Shown: piece by piece, positions 53,111 through 64,000 of the stretch
How the letters are laid out: each line of letters begins with the position of its first letter
Position numbering within the stretch: the first letter of the stretch is position 1
The notes under the pieces: model-generated
What the model was told of the DNA's origin: nothing
The model's database searches: none
What the model saw: the letters and a program-made list of their open reading frames with translations, nothing else
Source of the DNA: Ursus arctos
Lineage: Eukaryota > Chordata > Mammalia > Carnivora > Ursidae
Direction: 5' to 3'
Length of the DNA stretch: 64,000 bases
NCBI RefSeq assembly: GCF_023065955.2
Contig: NW_026623078.1
Location: 8,194,199 to 8,258,198 of the forward strand
Position numbers and translations under genes: made by a program

Positions 53111-54027
53111 TCAATCTCCACATATTTTGGGAATCAGTGGAGATTTTTGAGCAGTGGAATAATTTAATCTGATTTGTGCTTTAAAATGATCACTCTGGCT
53201 ACTACGGTAAGAATGAGCTATTTGGGAGGAAGGTAGCCACAGAAAGGCTCTTGGAATAAGCCAGATGAGAGACATCGGAGGCTTGCAGCAGGGCCGGGAA
53301 AATGGAGACCATGAAGTGTGTAGTATGTCAGATATATTTGGAAGGTAGGGCCAGCAGAACTTCCAGATGGAGCAAGAATACATGATGTGGGAGAAGGAGA
53401 TATGAAGGACCACTTTGGAAGCAAAGCATATAGACATCATGAGTCTAGATGTGGTCACTAAGTGACTGTGGAGAGAGAAAAAACTTCCAAGGACTGAGAA
53501 CTAGCCTTCGGTGTTCTGATTCTTAGAGAAAAGGAGATATAAGAAGAGGAGACTCAGAAGGAAGGGCCAGCAATGTAGGAGGAAGACAAAGAGTATTAAC
53601 CATGTCTTTTTATTTTCCCTATTTTCATGCTTTGATATCCTTTGGCCTTGCTGACCCTTGAGGGATGGCCCCTTTCAGGGTTAGTTAATTCCTAAAGATG
53701 GTAAATAATGCTCCTGGGATTGTGCCTTTCAAGAGCAAACCAAACAATCCAGAATTTACACCCCCATCACTTCCTTTATTAGACTTTCACATTCTGGGTC
53801 ACTATTCCCTGCCTTAATCACTCCAGAGTAAGGCATCAAACTAAGGACATTCCCTATGTTCCAGAACCCACCGAAATGATTTAAATTAGTCAGTCCTAAG
53901 CCTGCTTATCCTGCCTTGTCCATTCTTTCTTGTGGAATCCACAATAAAGATTCTTGCCTACATTTCCCCTTCACTCCCTCTGTCTCTTGACTAACTGATG
54001 CTTCCCCAAGGGGTTCAACATGATATA
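53111..54027. other. Intergenic, possibly old repeat
   Basis: 53130-53470 (gatcactctggctactacgg, gatatatttggaaggtaggg) resembles a dispersed old mammalian repeat I cannot name. The rest is unassigned. Confidence 0.4.
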
Positions 54028-54249
54028 CCATGCCTACTTTAATTTTTTAATTAAATTCAATTTAATTAACATATACTGTATTGTTAGTTTCAGGGGTAGA
54101 ATTCAGTGTTTCATCAGTTGCATACAACACCCAGTGCTCATCACTTCAAGTGCCCTCCTTAATGCCCATCACCCAGTTACCCCATCCCCCCACCTCCCCT
54201 CCAGCAGTCTCAGTTTGTTTCCTATAGTTAAGACTCCCTTATGGTTTGC

Positions 54250-54431
54250 TTTTTTTTTTTTTTTTTAAGATGTTATGTATTTGAGAGAGAGAGAGCATGA
54301 GCAAGGGGAAAGGGCAGAAGGAGAGGGAGAGGGAGAAGCAGACTTCCCACTGAGTAGGGAGCCCAATGCAGGGCTCGATCCCAGGATCCTGAGATCATGA
54401 CCTGAGCTAAAGACTGATGCTTAACCAACTT
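54250..54431 (-). mobile_element. SINEC, left arm of an inverted pair
   Basis: T-tract, body, then gatgcttaaccaac where it meets the opposite SINE head to head. Confidence 0.85.
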
Positions 54432-54570
54432 CAGCTCAGGTCATGATCCCAGCGTCCTGGGATCGAACTCTGTCGGGCTGCCAGCTCAGTGGGGAGCCTG
54501 CTTCTCTCTCTCCCTCTGCCTGCCGCTCCCCCGCTTATGCTCTGTCAAATGAATAAAATCTTTTAAAAAT
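54432..54570 (+). mobile_element. SINEC, right arm of an inverted pair
   Basis: It starts at cagctcaggtcatgatccc without its own head, with the tail aatgaataaaatctttt. With the left arm it can form a hairpin. Confidence 0.85.
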
Positions 54571-54624
54571 GCCACATATGAGTGAAATCATATAGTATTT
54601 GTCTTTCTTGGACTTATTTCTTTT

Positions 54625-54780
54625 TTTAAAAAAGATTTTATTTATTTAAGACAGAGAGAGAGCAAGCATGAACAGTGGGCAGCAGCAGAAGCAGGCTCTG
54701 ATGCAGGGCTTGATCCCAGGACCCTGGGATCATGACCTGAGCTGAAGGGAGACACTTGACTGAGCCACCCAGGCACCTCC
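54625..54780 (-). mobile_element. SINEC-type SINE, shortened
   Basis: Antisense copy ending gccacccaggcacctcc. Confidence 0.87.
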
Positions 54781-55410
54781 CTGACTTATTTCACTTAGCA
54801 TAATACCTTCTAGTTCCATCCAGGTCATTACGAATGGTGAGATTTCATTTTTTTTAAATGGCTTAGTACTATTCCATTATACCACATTATATCACATCAT
54901 ACCACATCTTCTTTATCCATTTATCTGGGCCTTTTCCATAGTTTGGCTCTTGGTATTGCTGTTATTATGCAGTGGGGTGTATGTGCCTCTTTTGTATCCT
55001 TGGATAAATACCTAGTAGTGCAATTCCTGGGTTGTAGGACAGCTCTATTTTTAACTTTTTGAGGAACCTCCACACTGTTTTCCAGAGTGGCTGCACCAGT
55101 TTGCATTCCCACCAATAGTGTAAGAGGGTTTCGCTTTCTCCACGTTCTCACCAACATGTATTGTTTCCTGAGTTGTTAATTTTAGCCATTCTGACCAGTG
55201 TGAGGTGGTATCTCATTGTGGTTTTGATTTGTATTTCCCTGATGTCAAGTGATGTTGAGCATTTTTTCATGTGTCTATTGGTCATTTGTAGGTCTTCTTT
55301 GGAGAAATATCTGTTCATGTCTTCTGCCCATTTCTTGACTGAAAATGGGGAAAAACTGAGAACTTTTCCCCTAAGGTCAGGAACATGACAGGGATGTCCA
55401 TGCCTACTTT

Positions 55411-56875
55411 TTCTAGGGAACTACGAGTGTAACAAATTTCTTTCTTCATGACAGTCATTTCTCTATCTATGTGTCTTACCATATCTGATTAAAATGAGTC
55501 CCAGTTACCTTTAAAACACTAGGAAAGTGTGGTGAGTCTGAAGCCAAATGAAAAAATTGGTCTTCAGATAACATAATGGTCAATTATGCTACCATATGTT
55601 TCCAGATCAAGTATGATGAGCACTGGGAATTAACAATCAGATTCCATTATTGGACAGCATTTCAATATTGGAAGGCTTTTAAACAGGGAAAGATAACAAC
55701 AGTGGAGAAAGGTAAGCTTTGGAGCAAAGACTTTAAATGATTGAAATTTGTTCCAAACAAGAGAAAAAAAAGTCCAGCTACATAAAAGGGTAACACAGAG
55801 AAGGTAGCATTAAAATTCTGAGAAGACAGAAATATTCCCAGAATGAATAATGAGGTTTTGTGTGTGTATATATGCATAAGAGTATTTCAATTACAGGTAC
55901 TGAGCTTCCCATTTGTGATAAAATCCATGCTTGCATTGGTGGTTGAGGGCTTACAACTTCCTGAGTCGACAAGTTAACTGGCTTCAAATGGATCTGATTT
56001 TTATGTTGCAGACAGAACATGTCTGCATTTTCCTGTACTACTTCCTTAGTACAGACTAAAAGAGGTAGAGCAGTTTAATGAAGGGACAAGAAAAATTAAT
56101 CAGGAAAGGATTCAGTAAAGTGGAATTTGAATTTGGCCTGTGGTAAGGACAGGAAATGGAAAGGTAGAGGTGAGAGGGGAAATCTAAGGTAGAGATATAA
56201 GCATGAAAGTGGCAATTAGCCCATAGCAATAGCAATAGCACACCTGAGAGATGGCTTGAGTATACTGCGGGTTGCCCATTGGAGAGTGATGAGAAATAAC
56301 ACAGGAGAAGTCAGAGGAGGCTGGATTCTGGAAGGTTGTGAAGGTCAGGCAGTGGTATTTGGGCTTGATATCCTTGGCCACCTTGTTAGGTAGACAGTTG
56401 TTTGCTTTAACTCCCTATGGCAGACTTCAACTTTTGATGACAGCACTTCTTTTTCTGCTGAGCATGAATATAGCCTTAGAATTCTCCAAATAGCTCTTCA
56501 GGTGGCCATTATGAATTGGTAAGAATTGACAATAAATATGAAACTCATTGTGAACCTGGTGGTAGGCAAACTGGAGCAAGTGTAGATTTTTCTCAATTAG
56601 GAAGGACAGAATAAAGGCAATGTTTAAGAAACACTGATATTTAGGATAGTTCGGCTGGGAGGCTGTTGCATTCTAGGTATGCAGTACAATGCTGAGGTCA
56701 GTAGGAATTGAGAAAACAAGCTTGGGGAAAGCATATTTAATAATTTGATGATACTGGTTTTTTTCCCCCCAGCGATAAGAAATTCTAGTCAGGTTATTAT
56801 GCCAGATTCCTTTGTCAAAAAAATAAAAAGAATCCCTCAGGCTTTGTCAAGTCATGGTGACTTTATATAAGGATA
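55411..56875. other. Intergenic, unassigned
   Basis: About 1.5 kb with no clear repeat, gene or RNA. A short (ATAGCA) run occurs at about 56221-56239. Confidence 0.45.
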
Positions 56876-56879
56876 CAGT

Positions 56880-57329
56880 ATTAGTTTTTATTGCTGTATA
56901 ACCAATTATCACCAACTTGGTAGCTTAAACAACACACATTTATGTTTTCACAGCATCTGTGAGTCAGGAGTCTGGGACATAGCTCTACATAGTCCTCTGT
57001 AGGGCTTCAATCTATGTGTCAGTTCAGGGTCTGTGGTCTCCTTTTAAGGCTTGAGGGGAGGGAGCTGCTTCCAGGCTCATGTGGTTGTTAGCAGCATTCA
57101 GTTTCTTGCACACCATCAGACGGAGGGCCTCAGTTTATGGGTGGCTGTAAGCCAGAGGCTGCCTTCAGTTTCTTGACACATGGCTCTCTAAAGCTTGCAA
57201 CATGGCAGCTTGCCTCTACAAATCCAGCAAATGAAAAAGCTTCCTTGTAAGATGATCATACAGTAGTAGGTGTTAATTACATAAGTGACATCCCATCACT
57301 TTACCATATTCTCTAATGATTAAAGACAA
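56880..57329 (-). mobile_element. Old ERVL/MaLR-type LTR, part 1
   Basis: Wording ttagtttttattgctgtataacc and gcatctgtgagtcaggagtctgg is shared with 60920-61455. It continues at 58678 after an L1. Confidence 0.55.
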
Positions 57330-57555
57330 AGTTCTAGTACAGCCACAATGGAAAACAATATGGAGGTTGCTCAAAAAATTAAAAATAGAACTACCATATG
57401 ATCCAGCAATCCTGCTTCTGGGTACATATCTGAAGGAAACACAACCACCATCTTGAAGCTATAGCGACACTTTCACGTTCATTGCAGCATTATTCCCAGT
57501 AGCCAATACACGTAAACAATCAAAGTGTTTGTTGACAAACAAATAAAGAAAATGA

Positions 57556-57744
57556 TGGGGCGCCTGGGTGGCTCAGTTGTTAAGCGTCTGCCTTTGGCCT
57601 GGGGCATGATCCCAGCGTTCTGGGATCGAGCCCCACATCAGGCTCCTCCACTGGGAGTCTGCTTCTTCCTCTCCCACTCCCCCTGCTTGTGTTCCCTCTC
57701 TCGCTGGCTGTCTATCAAACAAATAAATATTAAAAAAAAAAAGA
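57556..57744 (+). mobile_element. Young SINEC (bear-like variant)
   Basis: Flanked by AAAGAAAATGA-like repeats at 57545 and about 57745. Body wording ggcatgatcccagcgttctg. Confidence 0.9.
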
Positions 57745-58089
57745 AAAAGAAAATGAGAAGTGTACACCTACAATGGAATATTTATCTTCTTTAAAAAAGA
57801 AGGAAGGACTGCTGTTTGTGAATGCTATTGATGAACCTGGAGGACATTATGCTAAGTGAAATAAACCAGACACAGAAAAACATTTTGTATGGTCTCGATT
57901 ATATGTGGAATCTTAAAAAAATATAGCTTAGTAACAGAGAGTAAATGGTGATTGCCAGGGCTGGGATGTAGGGGAAATGGGGAGATATTCATCAAAGGTT
58001 ACAAACTTTCAGTAATAGGATAAATAAGTTCTGGAGACCTAATTTACAGCATGGGGACTACAGTTAATAATAATGTGTTATATACTTGA

Positions 58090-58270
58090 GGGGCACCTGG
58101 GTGGCTCAGTCCTTAAGTGTCTGCCCCTGGCTCAGGTCCTGGGATCAAGTCCTAACCCCCTATAGGGCTCCCTGCTCAGCGGGAAGCCTACTTCTCCCTC
58201 ACCCACTCCCCCTGCTTGTGTTCCCTCTCTTGCTGCCTGTCAAATAAATAAATAAAAATCTTAAAAAAAA
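58090..58270 (+). mobile_element. SINEC-type SINE
   Basis: The 19-bp duplication TAATGT(G/A)TTATATACTTGA is at 58071-58089 and 58271-58289. Confidence 0.94.
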
Positions 58271-58312
58271 TAATGTATTATATACTTGAAATTTGCTAGG
58301 AGAGTAAATCTT

Positions 58313-58490
58313 TTTTTTTTTTTTAAGACTTTATTTATTTGAGAGAGATCACAAACAGGGGAGGAGCAGAGAGGGAGAAGCAGACTCCCCAGTGAGCAGG
58401 GAGCCCAACGCGGGGCTCGAACCCAGGACACTGGATCATGACCTGAGCCGAAGGCAGATGCTTAGCAAACTGAGCCACCCAGGCACCCTA
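58313..58490 (-). mobile_element. SINEC-type SINE
   Basis: The duplication (G/A)GAGAGTAAATCTT is at 58299-58312 and 58491-58504. Confidence 0.93.
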
Positions 58491-58677
58491 AGAGAGTAAA
58501 TCTTAAGTGTTCTCATCACCCACAAAAAATAGTAATTATATGAGTGATGTATATAGCTTGATTATGAATCATTTCACAGTGTATAAATATATCAAAACAT
58601 CACGTTGTATATGTTAAATATACACATTTTTAATTTGTCAATAATACCTCAATAAAACTGGAAAAGAAAAAAGACAA

Positions 58678-58790
58678 GCCACAAGTCCTGTTCACCCTCA
58701 AGGGGAAGGGATCGTACTAGGGCATGAATACCAGGTGGGATCATGGGGTGCCAGACTGTCCACCACAAACATTAATGGCAATGAGGGAGG
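58678..58790 (-). mobile_element. Old ERVL/MaLR-type LTR, part 2
   Basis: ctcaaggggaagggatcgta and gaataccaggtgggatcatgg, ending near ccaccaca, complete the LTR begun at 56880. Confidence 0.55.
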
Positions 58791-59620
58791 CAGAAACTTC
58801 ATGGGAGTTGTACTTCTACTGCTGTTAGAAGAGGAACACTTATTTTGGCAACTAGAAAGAGGCAACAGGGACCTAAGGACCTAAGTCATCTTAATGCCTT
58901 CAAGTTGCCATTAAAGGGATTCTGTGACTTTTTTTGTGTCTATGCATCTTCTCGTTTGTCGTTCTTTTTTCTGCTTCCATCCATAGTTGTTTTCTGTATT
59001 TTCCTGGAAGATGAGGGAGAGAGACAGAGATTGGGGGGGGCGGAGATATTCATGTTTGACAAAGGTGTTTGTTGTGACCTTCACATAGGCTGCTAGTCAG
59101 TCTATAGAATGGACGCCCTTGAATCATATATTAGCTGTAGCTGGCAGGAAGGGGTTTAACTGTTGCAGCTGGATCATTTTTGTTCAAGGAACAGCTTAGG
59201 GTCTCTTCTACTAGAGCGCATGATAGGGCATTTTGTCTCAAGAAGGGATTAGGAAATGACGTATATCAGTTATCCAGTGGTTATACAGAAATCAAAGCTT
59301 ATAAATAGCTAATTTATCACTTATTAATACTGCCCTCCCTTCAAAAATATGAGACTTTGTGGTAGCTTACAGAGATATATTAAATACCAAGATAAAGAAC
59401 CAAATAAGTGTAAAGTATGATGAGGGAGAAATGAGAAAACAAAGTGAATTGAAGGGTGAAGTCAGAAGATATATTATATACCATAAACATTTAGTAGACA
59501 GGTGCTAGAAATTGCGTTTTGAGTTTCTTCATAGCTAGAGCCAGAGGAAAAACAAAACGCCTATAAAAATTATTTGCCTACTAGGAAAAAGAATAGTTTT
59601 CTCTTACGGTACAATCATCA
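58791..59620. other. Intergenic, unassigned
   Basis: A G8 run at about 59033-59040. No gene or named repeat. Confidence 0.45.
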
Positions 59621-59629
59621 TAAGAATGG

Positions 59630-59830
59630 CAACCATTTACTGTGCACATTTGATTGCCAGGTACTATATGTAATGTGTTGAGTATAAATCCTAAGAGTAC
59701 TTCTATTTCACTGCTGGAAAATTGGAGGTTAAAGAGATTAAATGCCTTTTTTAAGGTCACAAGGTGAACAAGTGGTTGGACTTAGATCTCTCTGGTTCCA
59801 AATCCAGCATTTCTTCATTGCACACTGATG
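59630..59830 (-). repeat. MIR-like ancient SINE
   Basis: Reverse MIR wording: gaggttaaagagattaaatgcc, aggtcacaaggtgaacaagtgg. Confidence 0.65.
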
Positions 59831-60244
59831 AGATGAGTGAGCCATGGTGGAAGGTGATGGCGGCACCTACACCCATTGCTCACCTTGGCCCTTCCTGACT
59901 CTCCTGGGTTCATGAGCCCTTCACATTGCCCCCTGCCTCATGCTGGTACCCCACAAACACCAGACTGCTTCCACAATTGTTCTTTAACTGTTTCTAACAC
60001 TCTAGACATCTTTTGATTTGCTTCTTTCTTCAATTTCATTTCCATATTAATCAAAGTTGTATTAGATTAGTTGATTTTTTTTATTTCTGTGATTTTATTC
60101 TTCTTTCATCTGTTTTACTTTTTTGTTTTCTTCTGTTTCTTCTTTGACTCCCAAGAAATTTGAAGTAACTTTTCCCCCCTAGTTTTTCCTGGTTGTCACT
60201 GAGGCTTTTTGCTTTATATATTATTGTGAATAAGCAAAAATTGA
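59831..60244. other. Intergenic, unassigned
   Basis: T-rich from about 60070, perhaps old L1 ORF2 wording. Not certain. Confidence 0.35.
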
Positions 60245-60258
60245 GCATTTTGGTTTTC

Positions 60259-60472
60259 TTTTTTTTTTTTTAATTTTTAAAGATTTTATTTATTTATTTG
60301 ACAGAGATAGAGACAGCCAGCGAGAGAGGGAACACAAGCAGGGGGAGTGGGAGAGGAAGAAGCAGGCTCACAGTGGAGGAGCCCGACGAGGGGCTCGATC
60401 CCGTAACGCCGGGATCACGCCCTGAGCCGAACGAAGGCAGACGCTCAACCGCTGTGCCACCCAGGCGCCCCT
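60259..60472 (-). mobile_element. Young SINEC (bear-like variant)
   Basis: The perfect 14-bp duplication GCATTTTGGTTTTC is at 60245-60258 and 60473-60486. Confidence 0.94.
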
Positions 60473-60486
60473 GCATTTTGGTTTTC

Positions 60487-60915
60487 AAGTTACACAAAAT
60501 CTGACTTCCTCCCACAGACTGTAATTTGCTCTTTCAAGAACAATAAGTAGGAAAATGGTAGGACTACTATTGGCTTTGCAAGTCTTGTTTATAAAATGGG
60601 GAGACAACACTTATGTATTTTGTTTTTAAGATTCAAGCATTTCCTGAGAAAATATTTACAATTGGTAAAGTAGAATTGAATTCGGTCAATGTTTTGCTAG
60701 TTGTTAATTTTGATTCTGTTGTGGGGAGGACAGGATTAAATCTATTAAATGTCATTATCCATCAATCTGCCCTAATAAGATGGTAAATATATGTTAACAG
60801 AAGTTCATCAACCTCCAAATTTAAGTGAACATTTGTGAAAAATGTATGATAATGGTTACTCAAACAATGTTTATAAGAATAGTTAACACAGAATAACAGT
60901 AAGCAGAGAGAATGT
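60487..60915. other. Intergenic, unassigned
   Basis: No element or gene recognised. Confidence 0.45.
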
Positions 60916-60919
60916 ATTA

Positions 60920-61457
60920 GATTCTTACTGCTGCATAACAAATTGTCCCAAAACTTAGTGGCTTAAAACAGCAAACATGTGTTATCTTATTTTCTGTGGG
61001 TCAGGAATCTGGGCATGCCTTAGCTGGGTCCTAGCAGAGTGGCAATTAGGTGTCTGTCAGGAAGTTCATCTGAAGACTCTACTAGGGCAGGGTATGCTTT
61101 CAAGCTCACCCTTATGTTTGCTGACAGGATTCAGTTCTTCATGGCTGTTGAACTGAGGGCCTTACTTCCTCCAAGGCTATTGGCCAGAAGCTGTTCCTTG
61201 CCACCTGGGCTTTTCTCTAGGGTAGCTCTCGTACGGCAGCTGGTGACCCTGGGGGGAAGCAAGAGAGCAAGAGAGAGTGCTGCAGATGGAATCTAGTTTT
61301 TCTAAAACAAATCTCAAAAGTGATATCCCAGCCCTGCTGTCTTACTTTATTCACTCAAAGTAAGCCCCCATGAAAGGCAAGGGAATTATAAAAAACAAGG
61401 GCATGGATACCAGGAAGGGGTCATTGGGAGCCATCTTAGAGGTTTGCCTACCACAGA
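60920..61457 (-). mobile_element. Old ERVL/MaLR-type solo LTR
   Basis: ttactgctgcataacaaatt, gtgggtcaggaatctgggca and the end gggagccatcttagaggtttgcctacca show the same family as 56880-58790. Confidence 0.6.
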
Positions 61458-61620
61458 GAGTGAAACAAACATTAAAAGAATGCTGCATAGCATCAGTTCA
61501 TGTTATGGGACAGAGCTGGGACTGACTAGGAAGAAAAGGCAGCTGGTGCTCCAAGCTCAGAAATTAAGAATAGGGCCTTTCTTTTCCCAAAGCTTCAGAC
61601 ACAGGTTAAGAGACAGGGTA

Positions 61621-61812
61621 GGCGAGCCTTGGTGGCTCATTTGGTTAAGCAGCTGCCTTCTGCTCAGGTCATGATCTCAGGGTCCTGGGATTGAGCCCCA
61701 CATCAGGTTCCCTGATCAATGGGGAGCCTGCTTCTTCCTCTCCCTCTGCCACTCACTCCCCCTGCTTATGCTCTCTCACTTTCTGTCAAATAAACAAAAT
61801 CTAAAAAAAAAA
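61621..61812 (+). mobile_element. SINEC-type SINE
   Basis: Diverged head (gcgagccttggtggctcat), typical body and an A-rich tail. Confidence 0.88.
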
Positions 61813-62860
61813 AGGAAAAAAAGAAAGATGGGGGAAATTAAGTGTGTGGGATGGAAAGAACTAAGAACCACTAAAAGTAAAAACTTCAGCCTCCCAATTA
61901 CTACTATGGCAGCATCAGTATTTACTATCAGGACCAGCATTGCAAGGACAACCAGGAATGAAATGAGAATTGACTTGGGAATCAGAATTTTGTCTGAATT
62001 CCAGCTCTGTTGCAACTACTGGTAGATGCACGCTCCTAGAAAATCATTTAAGTTCTTTGGGGTTTAGTTTCATTTCTTATAAAATGGGGGTGGCTGTATC
62101 AAATATTACTAATGACATTTGTGAGGATGATATAGAAAGCCATGATAGTTACATAATACTAGATGGCAACATTTCTACTGTGTCGCTATAGTGAAAACTA
62201 AGGATGTAAAATCTTTGCTTTTTGAACATCCTTCTTTATTACTTAGAAATTTTATTTTAGACTTTTTTGAAAGAACTTCCCGACTCAGACATAGATTTTA
62301 GTGTTTCGCTCTCATGCATATCTCAAAAGTAAAATATGAATGCAATAAATTTAATTCTAAGGGGTTCTTTAAATTTTCTGTCAAACCCTTTTAAATCACT
62401 TTTCAACACAGAATTGTCAATGCCCTATTTTGCTATGCCTTTTAATAATATACTTCTCTTAATTCAATATATCAAAATATTACTTCCATATTTAATCAAT
62501 ATAAAACATTCTTAACGAGATGTTCTTTACAGGTATTGTTAAACAGATTAAGGTTTTGCAAACCTGCGCAGTCTCCCTTACAGCACATCCCCAGGCACGA
62601 GCTCATAACACACGTGGCTGCCGGATTGGGGATTGCAGCCGCACTGCACATGCCTTTAAACAAACAAAAAAATTTCCCCCTCTCTTCCCCTCCATTGCAC
62701 ATGTCTTTTAGAAAATATTTCTTTTTTGCTCTATACTATGATGACCGACTCAACGTGGTGTCCCAATAAACTTATCTTTAACTTTTACTTTGAATCAATA
62801 GTAGAATCTTAGGAAGTTCCAGTACAGCAGTCCAAACAGCAGCGAGGCCCTGCGCTCCCT
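61813..62860. other. Upstream region of UBE2V2, unassigned
   Basis: AT-rich to about 62550. Then a moderately GC-rich block (62560-62660) of unknown nature. No gene recognised. Confidence 0.45.
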
Positions 62861-63011
62861 TTGGCTAGGTGACGGGAGAGAACGCCGCCGGGGACGGAGC
62901 CCATGTGACGCGCGCCGCGAAGCCGCGGGGCGGGGGGCGGGGCGGCGCGCTCCCGGAAGTGGCGCTGACGTCGCTGTGCGTGCAGGCGGCTGCGTCGGGC
63001 TGCAGGAGAAG
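62860..63011 (+). promoter_or_regulatory. UBE2V2: UBE2V2 promoter and 5'UTR
   Basis: Overlapping GC boxes at 62927-62944, an ETS site CCGGAAGT at 62953-62960, a CRE-like TGACGTC at 62966-62972, and AAGATGGCGG (63010-63019) over the start codon, a YY1-type motif. No TATA box. The transcription start is probably between 62960 and 63000 (inferred). Confidence 0.75.
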
Positions 63012-63027
63012 ATGGCGGTCTCCACAG
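63012..63027 (+). CDS. UBE2V2: UBE2V2 (MMS2) coding exon 1; gene continues off the right edge
   Basis: UBE2V2 is a catalytically inactive E2-like protein that pairs with UBE2N/UBC13 to build Lys63-linked ubiquitin chains, used in error-free DNA damage tolerance (for example on PCNA). Only the first codons are here: ATG GCG GTC TCC ACA G, read MAVST plus a split glycine, followed by the donor GTCGGT at 63028. The call rests on this N-terminus, the CpG-island promoter and the conserved order PRKDC-MCM4-UBE2V2 with UBE2V2 on the same strand as MCM4. The conserved E2-fold exons are outside the window, so the assignment is strong but based on little coding sequence. The paralogue UBE2V1 is the alternative, but its location does not fit. 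Confidence 0.9.
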
Positions 63028-64000
63028 GTCGGTTCCCGGGGTGGGCTGCCTGCTTTCCCACTCCAACCCAGGTTTGCCCCTCCGCCTGCTGCTGGAGGCC
63101 GAGCACTGACTGTGTGGGAGAATCCGGAGTGCGCCTTCTCGGACACAGGGCTCCCCGTGGAGCGAAGCCCGGGAGCGGGGAGGGTCCAGGCGGGCCGGGC
63201 GCCGGCTCCGAGGGCCCGGGGCGGCCGTCGGGGGCTGCGGGTAGTGCTTGCGCGTCGGCCGCGCGCCCTCGGGCTGGGGGCGGGGTGGCTCCGGCGCGGG
63301 CGCACTCGCGGGGTCTGGGGGTTGCGGGTCAGATTGCTGAGCGGAAGACTGGGTGGGAGGGAAGAGAGGAGGCCCAAGGTGGGCGGTGTCAACCTTAGGC
63401 TCCGAAGGGTTTCGGGTTAAGGGGCGTCCCGGATAGAGTGGGGGTTGCGTTCCCTTGGGCTTGCCTTTATGTGGGTGGAGGAAGAGAGGACTAAGAAAAG
63501 GACTGTTGCTGTTTGTAACGACGGAGAAATGATGACCATTCTTACCTGACTGAATACGTGTTGTCTTTTTTTCATTTGAATGCAAAACTGTAGTGCAGGT
63601 AAAATAAAAGCACAGAGCAAGGAAAAGCTAATTGAAGGAGTGGTTTCTTAGGCCGTTCAACTCTTCTGTCGTACTGAGTCAATGTTTGGTTTCCTGTGAG
63701 CACAGACTTTGAAATTAAATATTAAAGCCGAGATTTTCGAAGCTTGACCATTTAAAAAATGTTAGAGTGAAAATGTTAAGTTTAACTGCTTAAACATACG
63801 TTTGATCTTCCATTTTTCCTAGTCATTATTGGAACCAGGTTATAGAACAGTGTGATTTAATATTTCATGCCATCATTGCATAATGAAACGAATTTTTAAA
63901 CCTATGTTGTGCTAAAAATAAAAAAGGAAGATTGCAGTGTATGTTATTGGAACTTGTAATACCTCAGAATACATTCAACATACATTTTAATGAAAAATTG
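63028..64000 (+). other. UBE2V2: UBE2V2 intron 1 (start)
   Basis: CpG-rich until about 63420, then AT-rich unique sequence. No second exon, repeat or RNA gene is recognised up to the window end. Confidence 0.7.

Larger units (their letters stand above)
54041..55397 (-). mobile_element. L1 with 5' inversion (twin priming)
   Basis: 3'UTR and ORF2 in minus orientation to about 55340, then 58 bp of reverse-transcriptase region in plus orientation (encodes [14 protein letters not shown]). The perfect 13-bp duplication CCATGCCTACTTT is at 54028-54040 and 55398-55410. SINEs interrupt it at 54248-54570 and 54625-54780. Confidence 0.92.
57330..58669 (+). mobile_element. 5'-truncated L1 inserted in the LTR
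   Basis: Plus-orientation L1 3' part (ccacaatggaaaacaatatgg to an A-rich end). The duplication AAAGACAA is at 57322-57329 and 58670-58677. Three SINEs have inserted into it. Confidence 0.75.
62860..63420. other. UBE2V2: CpG island at the UBE2V2 start
   Basis: GC-rich, dense in CpG, with sharp AT-rich borders on both sides. It covers the promoter, exon 1 and the start of intron 1. Confidence 0.88.

Noticed and set aside
62809..63585. 258-codon antisense ORF (and a 183-codon sense ORF) over the UBE2V2 CpG island
   Set aside because: Low-complexity Pro/Arg/Ala-rich translation typical of GC-rich DNA. No domain recognised. An antisense RNA is possible but not supported by the sequence.

Overview
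This window is nuclear genomic DNA from a carnivoran mammal, most likely a caniform. More than 40 copies of the carnivore tRNA-derived SINE (SINEC type) are scattered on both strands, together with L1 elements of the dog/bear kind. Several young SINEs carry variant head and body wording (a 'gcacagcggttaagcg' head, 'gggcgtgatcccggcgtt') that I associate with bears and pinnipeds. That lineage call is an inference.

The genes follow the conserved mammalian order PRKDC(-) / MCM4(+) / UBE2V2(+). (1) 1-7708, minus strand: the first seven coding exons of PRKDC, the catalytic subunit of DNA-dependent protein kinase, running off the left edge. (2) 7709-8652: a CpG-rich bidirectional promoter between PRKDC and MCM4 with E2F-, ETS-, CCAAT- and GC-box-like motifs. 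(3) 8653-31548, plus strand: complete MCM4 in 16 coding exons. Every junction is GT/AG, the phases all agree, and the exons sum to 2592 nt, that is 863 codons plus stop, the same length as human MCM4. A poly(A) signal lies at 32177. (4) About 32.2-62.8 kb: a gene desert of some 30 kb filled with SINEs, L1 pieces and old LTR fragments, with no gene that I can support. (5) 62860-64000: a second CpG island with the start codon and tiny first coding exon of UBE2V2, whose remainder lies to the right.

The three genes are linked in biology. MCM4 is a motor subunit of the replicative helicase, DNA-PKcs repairs double-strand breaks by end joining, and UBE2V2 (MMS2) works with UBC13 in DNA damage tolerance. 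PRKDC and MCM4 probably share regulation through their common promoter.

The most interesting material is transposon archaeology. A near-complete 6.3-kb L1 sits in MCM4 intron 9. It splits an older SINE, has a 15-bp target-site duplication and carries an apparent 3' transduction. There are two L1 copies with 5' inversions (twin priming), one of them only about 120 bp long. One L1 fragment is flanked by direct repeats of about 95 bp, an unusually long duplication, and lies inside a retrocopy that is itself inside a SINE. Another L1 splits an old LTR. I found no sign of an undescribed biological system such as a novel operon, array or RNA gene.
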